From Paralichthys olivaceus (Eukaryota; Chordata; Actinopteri; Pleuronectiformes; Paralichthyidae), in contig NC_091111.1 in NCBI RefSeq assembly GCF_024713975.1, positions 12,277,001 through 12,341,000 of the forward strand: a DNA stretch of 64,000 nt, in the 5' to 3' direction. This document shows positions 39,713 to 50,100 of this stretch, piece after piece. The position numbers and the translations under genes were made by a program. The notes beneath the pieces are model-generated. The model ran no database searches and was not told the origin of the DNA. It saw only the letters and a program-made list of their open reading frames with translations. How positions within the stretch are numbered: position 1 is the stretch's first letter; every line of letters starts with the position of its first letter.

Positions 39713-39860
39713 GTTCACAAAGTACCGAGGCAGCTGCTTGATGTTCCTTAGCTCGTGTAAACAGGACCCGCATGCGGAAGTAGCTTCTCTGTCGCGGTCA
39801 AAACACGTCATCAAGAAGTCGGATCTGTCGCCTCTGTTGTTTTCATTTGGTTCAACAGGA
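39713..39860 (-). promoter_or_regulatory. Likely TMEM18 5' UTR and promoter
   Basis: CpG-containing sequence directly upstream of the TMEM18 ATG (for example 'tagcttctctgtcgcggtca'), with a CRE-like ACGTCA at about 39,806. There is no TATA box. A TATA-less promoter of the housekeeping type is inferred, with the 1.26-kb gap to the RTF1-like start possibly shared. Confidence 0.4.
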
Positions 39861-40971
39861 TTGCACAAAACCATAAAACCGATTCACATGAAATGTTCTG
39901 AATGTTTGTTAAATCCGAAGAGGCAATTTGAGAATTTGTGCTGTAGAAATAAGATCTGATTAAATGATGCTCTGCTCACCAACTTTGATTTTAATCTATT
40001 TCCTCTGCAGAGGGGTGTTCTCTCTTACTACCTGGCAACAGCAGTCTACCAAGGTGCAAGCACATCTGGCTTTCAGAGGGAATGTTACAGCCAAAACACA
40101 TGAATGATAAATTAAGAGACTAAGTGCTTGACATTTGAGCCAATCTCCGGGTGCACCAACCTTTCTTTTCTGCTGGTGAACTAGCAGAACTTGCTCACTG
40201 TGCTCAGATCTGTGTGTTATTGGTTATTTCTCACACTGACTCAACTCCTGCCTCCAAACAATTACTGAGCATCATGTGACCACACATACTACCAATCCCA
40301 GAAACCAATTAGAATACAGAGGGAATTCCCAGAATGAATACCAACATGCAGGTTGATTTTGATCCCAGTGGCATCTCAAACCTTCCTGTGAGAACATAAG
40401 GAGTAATATTTCATCAAAAGCAGAATTTTTATTTTCACTTTTCACTAATAAATTAACAATTTAAGGTGAAGGAAAAGTCTTGTGCTCCTGTTTGTGAGTA
40501 AGTCATTGTAAAGGAAAGCGCCCAAAACTTCAAAGCTAACGTGGGTATTATATCATGCTATCTGATAGTGCCAATGGCACCAAGTCTGCAAAGACGTGGG
40601 AAGTTGGGAAGTGGGAAGGTGCACGAGAAGAACAACAACTTTTGAGAGACAGTGGATGTAATTGAATTTTGGATTAACAGAATGATATTTTGGATTTGAT
40701 TTTCAGAGTTGCTAATGTGACAAATACTATTTAAAATTATTGTACAACTTATTGTATCGTGAGGCATCAACAACCTTTTACTGGCAACCTTTTTTAAACA
40801 TGTGTCGTCATATAAAAGGTCCTTTGATTTCCTATGATCTTGATGAGGACTCTATCTTGTTTGATGACTCCTTTAATGTGTTAAGTTCTTTGATTAAAAG
40901 TAGCAATAATAACTGATTTAGCCCCAGGAGAAAATTTCAGCCTTCTCAAGAAGACTTGGGAGCAAACTGCG

Positions 40972-42502
40972 ATGGACGGAAAACAAAAAGAGGTAAGATT
41001 TGTACTTTTATAATTCAAATATAAATACTATAATTTCTTTAAATAACGTTTGATAAAATTGTGATTTTATGATTGAAGTTGAGTTTCTTGAGCAAGAAGT
41101 GGATCAAGACTCTGTCCTTCAGCTCATCGCTCACTGTTTACACTCCAACTAGTTTCTAATGTCACGCGAGTCCAGTGTGTGTCATCACACTCAAAAAGTG
41201 TTGTTGTGTGTATTTTGTGAAACATGTTAGAAATCACATCTGCCCTTTGCATGTGTTCTCCACTTAAGTTGTGTTTTCTTCTTCTTGAGAGTTTAACGGT
41301 AGTTCACATCCACTGTGCTGCATTACAGTCACCTCCTGGAGTTATTTCACTCCTACAATATCAGGACGCCAGATTTACAATAAGCTGATGTTACTAATGA
41401 TGATAGTAAGAGATTGAGCTCACAGTTAAGACCAGTGTGTTAAAGACCAGTTTGTGCAATCATACCTCACTAACTGACCAACTGTACTGAGATGTCTCAT
41501 TAAAACAACAGTTAAACACTTGGGGCACTTCTATCACACTGTGATTTAGTTCTAATAGGATATGCTTGGATTTTTTATGTGGATACACGTTACTATTTCA
41601 AGGAGACCTATCTTTACCATAAAATATGTGTATGTGTTGTGTTACGGGTGGACTGGAGTATTAATCATGAATTCTATTTATGTTCGATTTTTCAGACCCC
41701 GCCTGGAGGCCAAAGATTTGTGGTGCACTATGGAACAGAGCCAAAGTTAAAGCGGAGGAAACGTAATGTCACGAGTGACACTGAAGACTGTCAAAGCAAC
41801 CAGGAGCTGTTGGCGAGATCTGCTGGTGGCACTAAAAGAAAAAATCAGGCCAAGCAAAAGAAAGGGCCTGCAAAGAAGCAACGTTGTTTATTAGATTGGG
41901 ATGAAGACAAAAATTCACCTGAAGAGCTGAAAAGGATCTACCTGTCCAGTAACATGCTGGAGCAATGGTGCCATAGGCCCTTCTTTGCCAACACTGTGAC
42001 CGGCTGTTTTGTGAGGGTAGCAATCCAGGAGTGCAGCAGGAACCCACTTTACTGTATTGCCGAAATTATGTCTGTGATGGAGACGGAGCAGGTCTACCAA
42101 CTGGGATCAACCCGGACAAACCTGGGAATGGAACTCAGGCATGCTGGTATCAAGCAGATTGTTACACTCCTGTCTGCATCAAACCAGGAATTCCTCGTAA
42201 GTGAGTTTCAGCAGTGGAAACTAGCAATGATGAATGCTGGGATGCAATTCCCAACTCCAGAAACAATCTCCAAAAAGGAGCAGGCCATCAAAGAAGCCAC
42301 AAACCACACTTTCACTGACAAAGAGATAGACTTTATTGTGGAACGGAAGAATAGATTCCGAATGACACCATTGAATTATGCCAGGAAAAAAATCGAGCTA
42401 CTTGACCAACTGCACAGAGCAAAAGCCTGCGGAGATGTTTTCAGGGTGACAGCAACCCAGGAAGAGCTAGAAAAGCTTGCGATGGGAAGACCATTCAGAT
42501 GA
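40972..42502 (+). CDS. RTF1-like Plus3-domain protein (short)
   Basis: Two exons: 40972-40992 (MDGKQKE, then GTAAGA) and 41696-42502 (after TTTTTCAG), joined in phase 0 to give 275 aa. Residues 80-207 form a Plus3 domain closely matching the Pol II elongation factor RTF1: [50 protein letters not shown] and [16 protein letters not shown] basic stretch at 24-67 ([17 protein letters not shown]) may be nuclear-localising. In PAF-complex RTF1 (about 700 aa), Plus3 binds phosphorylated SPT5. The N-terminal histone-modification domain and most of the C-terminus are missing here. The Plus3 region is uninterrupted, whereas I recall the parental gene as split by introns. This suggests a retrocopy that gained a 5' exon. 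There are no internal stops, so it is probably translated. Confidence 0.85.
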
Positions 42503-42675
42503 GCAGAGGCTCTCCCACTGTCAAATCCAGGAGACCTCCCTTTCCTGAACCACAAACTAACAATAGACCTTTACCACAGGAATAGAAGAAAAAGGACTCA
42601 CAACAAGCAATTTGAGCTAATAGATAGCTAACAATATAATTTATGAACTAACTTTATCCAGTTAGTTGTCACATC

Positions 42676-42681
42676 AATAAA
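42676..42681 (+). terminator. Poly(A) signal of RTF1-like gene
   Basis: AATAAA 174 bases after the stop codon, followed by a GT-rich region ('ttgtgtttcctgtcaca'). It is well placed for 3' end formation. Confidence 0.7.
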
Positions 42682-42858
42682 ATTGTGTTTCCTGTCACAA
42701 GCTGTGTTTCTGTGTGGGAGTGTTATGTTGAAGGGTCAGCAACGGAAGTTGTTCAAACAACATTTTGACTAGTTTTGAAAAACTGTCCTGGTTCAGATGT
42801 CAGATGTCATTCTTCATGTCTTTATTATAGGACTTCCTACCTTTCAGTACAGGTGAAT

Positions 42859-42862
<4 letters not shown>

Positions 42863-42941
<79 letters not shown>
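42863..42941. repeat. Compound (CT)n(CA)n microsatellite
   Basis: About 22 CT units followed without a gap by about 17 CA units. It lies just past the 3' end of the RTF1-like gene. Confidence 0.95.
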
Positions 42942-42943
<2 letters not shown>

Positions 42944-43677
42944 TCAGAAACCGAAAGTAAACAAGTTTCTCTCCTCTCTTTGAACTCCTTTGATGGAGTT
43001 GTTTGTCCGAAGTTGGTGGAAGTATGGCTGTGAAGTCAGTTCCCTCTTCTCACACATAAATGACAACGCTCGCGAGAGGCAGGACACCATAGTTAGATAT
43101 CATAGTTTTTACAATTCTTACGGTTATGAAATCGTGACGTTATCAAACGGTTATCGTTAATCCCGACATCCTCAGTCCACAGCCGTCTTTAGTGGAGCTC
43201 TGTTGAAGGACTGCGCTTTGAGGAACCCTTCAAGACATTCAACACGATATCGTGTTCACAGGAGTGGACCAAAAACACGTGCATTTTTGATTCAGGGTAT
43301 ATAAAGAGCACTAGGTCTATGCAGAGAGAAATTTACACCTTTGTCTTTAAAATCAAGGATCTCAAAAATGTATTTATATTCATTTTATTTTTACAGATAT
43401 GGTTAAAAAGTGTAGCTATACTATAACAGACATCATGAGAACACATTATGAGCAACAACAACAGCTTTTTCAGTAACAAAAATTAACAATCAGCAATTGT
43501 TGACGTTTTAATATATTACAAGAAATAACCTTTTGGATATTTTATTTTTGATTGAAACTTGTAAAAAAATGTTATTTCAGATACAAATACAAATATTATC
43601 ATTGACATTGCTGTTATATACACAATAGCTTGTAAGAAATAAAAAAAAATAAAACAAACAGATTCGGGTGCATCAGC

Positions 43678-46328
43678 TCAGGTTCTCCCTCGGTGAAAGT
43701 CAGGGACAAAAGTAGCAGCCACGGTGATTGGAGTGGAGTAACCCAGAGCAAAATTGTAGAGACCAAGCATCACACATTTCCACGTGGAGCGCAGAGCTTT
43801 GCCAACATTCTGCAAAACAAAGACAACAGCCTCAGATTAATTCTGTAGATTTCAATCGTCATTGTTAGAAAATCTGCTCAGCCATTCAGAGGAGGGGGCC
43901 ATGATGAACTGACACAGATGGAGGCTGAGTCACTAATTTGGGATTATGTCGCCGTTCATTTTAATCACAAAATCTTCAAATGACAACGTGATTTTCACAG
44001 AACTAGGTCAAATCAATATTTTTATGATTTTTCAGGATCTGAATTAGAATCAGTTCATATCAGTTCAGACTAATCCTGCACACATGTTTGTTTAAGAACA
44101 ATAGCACAGCAGGGAGAGTGTTTTTGATTGTAACATATAAATAAGGCGTCCCATGGACACCATTGTCTCCTCATTGAGCAGGAAATGGCTGTCCGGCTGA
44201 GGCGGAGACAGGAAGACAGATGTTTAAGGAAAATAAAGCAAAAACAATCCTACTTTCTCAATGTGGTTTGTAAAAATAACTCTGCTCACTGTCTCAACTG
44301 AAAAAATAAATGAATAAGTCAATAAATTGACCTTAAGCCAAGACATATTTTGTAAAACTTTTCCCAAGGTTGAGAATAAACTTTCAGACTGTAGTTTTAT
44401 TTATGATTTGTTTACCTTCATATTTTCACAGATTTATATGAGCCATGACTGATAAGATTCTGGTAAAGTTCAGCATAAACACTAAAGGTCACTTATAAAC
44501 CAACTATTGTGTTTGAAGTTACATTTAATGAACCATTTCCTGCTTCATATCTCACGTGTGTCAGGAGATATAAAATCATTTGTTGAGTAAACATATTGTC
44601 AAGGGACCAACCTGCTCATGGCAATAATTAACAAATGGTGATTATCTACTTGATCACGTTTATAAAAACAATTTATGGCATAAAAACATTTATATTAAAC
44701 AATTTTTTTTAAAAAGATTAATAAACCCAAAAACCTTTCCCAATAATCATCAGTTTATCTGAATAATTACAATGAGGACAATTCTGCCATATAAAAAAAA
44801 AATCATTAGAATATATATGAATTTATTATTATATTTATTTATTAAAAAACACTGCTTTCAACTTACCCACAGTGGAACTGCAAGAGAAGACAACACATTA
44901 AATTAACTTAAGGTTTGTCTTTAAAAGTGAAAAGGTAAGTAAATTACAGTACCATATTATAAAAAGTGCATTTTAGTTCTGTTCACTGATTAAACATAAA
45001 ACAAAATAATTATTATCAGTCAAGAGGAATTTAAAATAAATCCTACTTCCTTAATCTCCTCTTTATATCTGACTCACCAGGGGAATAGAATATGTTACTG
45101 CACACCCATGAAGACACACATCAGTTTGGATGTCGAGTCTAATAAACGTGTGATATAAAATAGATTAACTATAGTTAAAGATTAACAGCAGTCTAAGATT
45201 ACTTTATGATTTGTTTCCTTGACATTTTACAGCTCGTATTCCCAGCAAAGCCAACTACGCAGATTCTGTTTTACCCATTTCCTCATCACTCACTTGTGTT
45301 TGGGTTATAAAGCAAACAAACAAAACAAGGAATTCACCTTTTACAGTATTTATTTTCAATCACAAGAAGAATTGATGTAGCAGGTACACTGTCAAATGAC
45401 CCATGCAGGAAAGAGTGAGGACAGACAGGAAACTGAACACCCAGATTTGATCACTACTTTTTTCTGCCACGCTGCAGTAATCTGACGCCAGAAAGATGAC
45501 AAGAATGAAGCTTCAAGGCTCTTTAGTCGGAGTCATCTCTGGCTGTGCTGATGTGAGCCCAGAAGTTATAGGCCAGTAGTCCGAGATGAATGAGAACAAA
45601 GCTATATGTGTATGTGATGATTCATATGGTCTGGGGGTAATTCCTGATCAAGCACGTATATTTTTTCAGATTATAACATTTAAGTGATCTCTGTTTTAAG
45701 ATATTCAGCAATTACCTCAATAATCAGAAACCTCGGCCAGATTTTTATTTGGTAATTTGGGATGATGATGCAGCACAGAACACAAAGAGCCCAAATAGCC
45801 CACATGTGCGAATTACAAATTTCAGGTTAATTTACAGCAAGAAGATGGATTTTTTCCCCAGTTATTAAGATTCTATTAGAACAAATTGAGGCTGATTGAT
45901 GCCATATTGAGAAAATCTGAGTCACATTTGGACTTACCCGAACAGGGGCTACAGAGAAAAAGACAATAGAGCAGATGAAGGATCTCTATACTGCATTATT
46001 CAACATGTTAAGAAAAATGTGAAATTAGAATACTAACCTTCTTTACTTTTTTGTACTTTTCCTTCTTTCTTTTCTTCTTCTCTTCCTTCGCCTCATCATC
46101 CGTCAATGGCTCATACCTCTCCGGCAGAAACGCAAAGTGTATTTCTCTGTGGCAACTCTCATGTTGTCTGCTGTTGTCTGCCACCGACTCGCTGTCAGTG
46201 GAGGAAGAGTCCTCCGCACAGTCCACATGTCGCTGGTACTTGCGTGCGGCTCCTATGCTCAGAGCCTCACCTGATGCTGCTGCTGAGTTTCTATTAAACA
46301 ACCTTGATGGAAGAGATTTAGGCTTCAT
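43678..46328 (-). CDS. C1orf115 (RDD1)-like protein
   Basis: Two firm coding exons: 46328-46038 (97 codons, ends in phase 0 before GTTAGT) and 43809-43678 (NVGKA... to TGA), giving 140 aa if joined directly; human C1orf115 is 142 aa. Family marks are IHFAFLPERYEPL at residues 64-76, then a lysine-rich stretch, then NVGKALRSTWKCV and the hydrophobic GLYNFALGYSTPITVAATFV, the counterpart of the human VHFALLPERYEPL ... KNVGK ... YSAPFAVA pattern. The family is a small membrane-associated protein implicated in drug-induced cell death through transporter trafficking. The first ATG of the exon is used; the upstream in-frame codons begin with GTG. The 2.2-kb intron holds three possible microexons that would add 14 residues in frame. 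Confidence 0.8.
44867..45948 (-). other. Three candidate microexons (11, 20, 11 nt)
   Basis: Inside the C1orf115-like intron, in transcript order: 45948-45938 (TCTGTAG / 11 nt / GTAAGTC), 45097-45078 (GTGCAG / 20 nt / GTGAGTC) and 44877-44867 (CTTGCAG / 11 nt / GTAAGTT). Each has near-consensus splice sites; two have strong pyrimidine tracts. Together they total 42 nt, keep the frame, contain no stop and would encode PLFGNIFYSPVPLW between KKVKK and NVGKA. No homologue with this insert is known to me. The direct join is equally open, so this may be an alternative cassette or coincidence. Confidence 0.4.
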
Positions 46329-46802
46329 GTTATCTCCTCTTAGCCAGTTCTCAGGGATATAAAGGAAAAAAAGTACCACTGTTCCTGCAGGAGGTCAGGT
46401 ATGTTGTCAACAGACGTTATATGCATGAGTGGAAGTGCATTTCAGTGGACCGCCTTGTGTGGGAGATCTGGCACAGAGCCCTTAAAGGTGCAAATCCTTC
46501 CTCACATGACTGACCTCAATAGGTCTCAGGGTTTCCGGTTGAATGTTTAAACGAAGATCTAAATCAAAATGACTTTTATCCCGTGAATAAGAAAAGCTGA
46601 AAAGGGTTGTGTGTTAACTCTGTCCTAAAACCTTATCAACAAAAAAGGAAAATGAAGTATGATCTATTGAAAAATTTACAAGATATTAGCTGAAATCTAA
46701 ATTAAGTGGAAAAACTCCACAACACTCTTGCCTGTATCCTGAAAAATGTTTCTATGCATTAAAAAAAACACCAAAACTGAATTTATCTAGGAACATGTTT
46801 GC

Positions 46803-46808
46803 TTTAAT
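46803..46808 (-). terminator. Candidate SMC6 poly(A) signal
   Basis: ATTAAA on the minus strand (plus TTTAAT), about 315 bases past the SMC6 stop. It is the best variant signal in the short gap before the C1orf115-like gene. Confidence 0.35.
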
Positions 46809-47121
46809 CAATAAAAAGAACAACTGAACAAGCCATTCGGTTATTTTGACAAAGGATATAAAAAAATACCCTCCCCCCACTAAGAATTTCAGATTCACGT
46901 TTTTGTGCAAAAAATTCAATACAGAAAGACAATTTAAGACAATTATTCTTGAATATTTACAGCTTGAACTAAACCTAAAAAATGAAGCCAACTTGCTGAA
47001 TAAAGAACATGTGGCTGCACTTACTAACAACTGTTCGCTGAAAACTGGAATCAATGCACAACTGTGTCAGACTCATGGAGGATCTTGGAACTCAATCTTA
47101 TGTTAAACTGAGCCAGGAACA

Positions 47122-50100
47122 CTACTGGTCCATGTCTTGATCTGCTGGTGCATTGTTTTGGCCACGGTCTGGGTCTTTCATTTGCAGGATGCGGATGATT
47201 TTGCTCACAGGAAGTGTACTGTAAAAAAAACAGAGGAAAAGCAAAGATGACTATGTGGTCGTACCTTTGAGGTTTATGCTTCAAAGGCAAATTCCCTTTC
47301 CCAGGCAAACCATCACATGACCTTTGTTCCTGAACGGATTAGTCTTATCATAGCTCATTTACTTAGTTAATATACAGTAACTAAGTCAATAAATTAGAAT
47401 CTGGGTGGTCAAACTGCTTTGATATACAAACAGAAGGATGTTGTATTAGTAATTACCCTGTGCTCTGTGGAGTGAGGAATATGAACTGTCTGTATCGTTG
47501 GCCGCTTGCCACCTTCAGCATCATGTCCAATGATATCCTCCTGTTCACCATGTCCTAATTAATCAAAAAAGAACAAAACAAAGCAGATACATTGTTTAAT
47601 AAATGAGGCTTAACACCGGCAGACAGCAGTGAAGGACCTTGTATTTTAATTGTCTATTGTATTTGCTACTATACTTCACAGTTGAGGGATTTGACATCCA
47701 CAGGGATGTAACAATGCCAGTAAAAACAGTCTCTCGTTACCATGTAAACATCAAACTCGTCGAGGCAGCGGAAAGGCGCCTCTGTGATGGCCCAAAGAGA
47801 GAGCACGAAGCAAACAGTGGAGAAGGAGCGCTCGCCTCCGGACAGTGAGCGCATGTCTCTCAGGTCTGTCTTGTTTCCCTGGCCGGGCTGCACCTACACA
47901 ACAGGAGATGAGGAATCAGTTTTGTACAAGAAAGCTTTGTTGTGAAGCAAAAGTTAATGACTTGCTTTATTGTTTAGTGAGTCCTTGATTAAAATAGAAT
48001 TGCTGCCTCTCACTGTTACAATCTATTTTGAACTTTGATGTAAGTAGAGCTGCGTTCAGATATGAACTCAAATGTCAAACGTCTGGAAAATTGGGTCCTG
48101 ACATTTTACAGAGATTGCCTTTCATGTATGAAAAATGCAGCAGGATATTTTACACACGTTCACAATAATAATAAAAGTCAGGCGAGGGGTGGTGTCTGGG
48201 TATAGCATACTGGACGAAACACCACAGGTGGAAAGCACACTGACAACCGGTGTCTGTCCTCATCGCCCAAAGCTCCTGAATCTGTTGCCATCTTTGTTGG
48301 CATCCTCTATGTGTATAGCATCCTGACATAATTGTATTCTTCCAGTTTTGCTTTGGTGAAGTGTCAAAACCGTTGTCAACACGGCCACTCGTAATTTCCC
48401 CTGACGAATCGAAAGGTTCTCTTACTGAGATGGAGAGGGTTTCGTTCTTGTGGTCAAAGGTCATGCTTCCAGTGTATCCTCTCTGGGCCAGCATGCTGTC
48501 AAAGTAGTATTTACAACGGGCTGAGAGGAACCTGAGACAAGAGACACAGAGAGAAGAGATCAGATGAAGGGGGAAAGAGGAAAGCATGTTATAAACAAGG
48601 GGGAAAGCCAGGGTCATGGTCAGGTAATTTATTATCTTTTTGATTTGACAACTCGCCTCCTAAGCTCAGCGTAAACCTGGAGTCTGTGGTTCATGACGCT
48701 GTCGAGGCTTTTGATGAAGCTGTTGAGGTTCTTCATTTGCTGTGTGAGGTTCTTGTAGTTCTCCAGAGCCTCATGGTACTGTCTGCATGTGGAATACAGC
48801 GAAGAGAGAGGAAGCTTTACATGTTGACATGAATCAACTTATGTTTGGTTCAATGACAGCACTGCAGTTTGCTGACAAGAAAGCCTCTTGCAAGTTTTTA
48901 TTTATCACAGGGGTAGAGGTAAGTTACCTCACAATCTCCTCACGGTCTCCTTGTTGTTCCTGCTGGGTGGAGATCTTAACCTTAAGACGGCTGATCTCAC
49001 TATCCAGACTTCTGGCTGTCCGACGCACTTCCAGGCGCTCTGCACAGATCTCTGAAGCCTTGGATACAGATGCCTGAACCACAGAGTAAAGCAATAAATC
49101 AAAATGCATGTTAAACTAGAACCACACTCAGTAACACCTCCCTCCACTCAGGCCCCAAAGTATAAAAAAAGAAAAAAAGAATGTCTGTATTGTGCTTTTG
49201 CTTTAAGTCCTGTGATGAACTCATCTGTCTATTGTCACCCCTCAAATATCTGTTCATCAGACCTGAACTTCCTGTTCCTTGCTTTGCAGGTTGGCTTCAA
49301 GGGTCTGGATGTTACAGAGGTGGGTGCTGCGCTTCTCGTCGTAATGTTTCTTGTGGTGCTTGCACTTCATCACCTCCTGATCAGCCTTACTCAGCTCCTC
49401 CTGTAGTCAAAAAAAACTTGCTTTACACCCATTAAAAACTCAAGTAATCAAATGTGACTTCAGGCATCTTGTGTGCACGAATGTTAAATAAATAATTCTT
49501 CGTTAAGCATTGCAATGTTTTTAACCAAGGATGCTAATCGAAATCTAAAGTAAGTAAGTGAACATCATAAACCTTAGGCCTGGAGTATGACTGTACCTTG
49601 ATAGGGTCAGCGTCCTCTGCGATGCTGTTGATCTTCTCTTTGTGCTGCTTGTACTCCTGCTCTGCCTTCTCGTAGGATGCCTTGAGATCGGTCATCTGAG
49701 TTCGGGCCTGGTCGTACTCTGCACGCTTGCTCGAGATCTTAGTGACGATCTCCTGAAGTTCCTCCTCCTGGTGGTGACAGCGACATTTAAACAGCAGCAC
49801 ATGGTGTGAATCATATCTATGTATACAACTATGTGGATCTGAACAAACCAGAGGGTTTAGGTCCTCTGACTGAGGCTCCTCCACGTTCTGTAGGTCCGTC
49901 AGCTCCAGCTCCAGTTTTGTGGCCCTATCCTAAATAATTCAAATAAACTTCATGAATAAATCCATCATCTCAATATTTCCAAATGAGATAATTACTTATT
50001 TGTAAGAGGTAAAAATAGTTACCATAGTCTTCTTCTGGTCTGTGTGAGCTCTTCTCCGCAGCCCTTCATTCTTTTTGAATTCATCATCTGACTTTCTCAT

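Noticed and set aside
41579-41695. RTF1-like protein starting inside the intron at 41,579
   Set aside because: A strong acceptor (TTTTTCAG) lies just before the conserved part, and the upstream residues look like random translation. The exon at 40,972 splices in phase.
46008-46379. Longer start for the C1orf115-like protein at 46,379
   Set aside because: The codon there is GTG. The first ATG is at 46,328 and gives a protein of family length.
49534-49884. Continuous SMC6 exon spanning 49,597-49,929
   Set aside because: The frame is open across, but the middle ([11 protein letters not shown] and on) is unlike SMC coiled coil and is bounded by GTTTGT and CACCAG, so an intron at 49,768-49,848 fits better.
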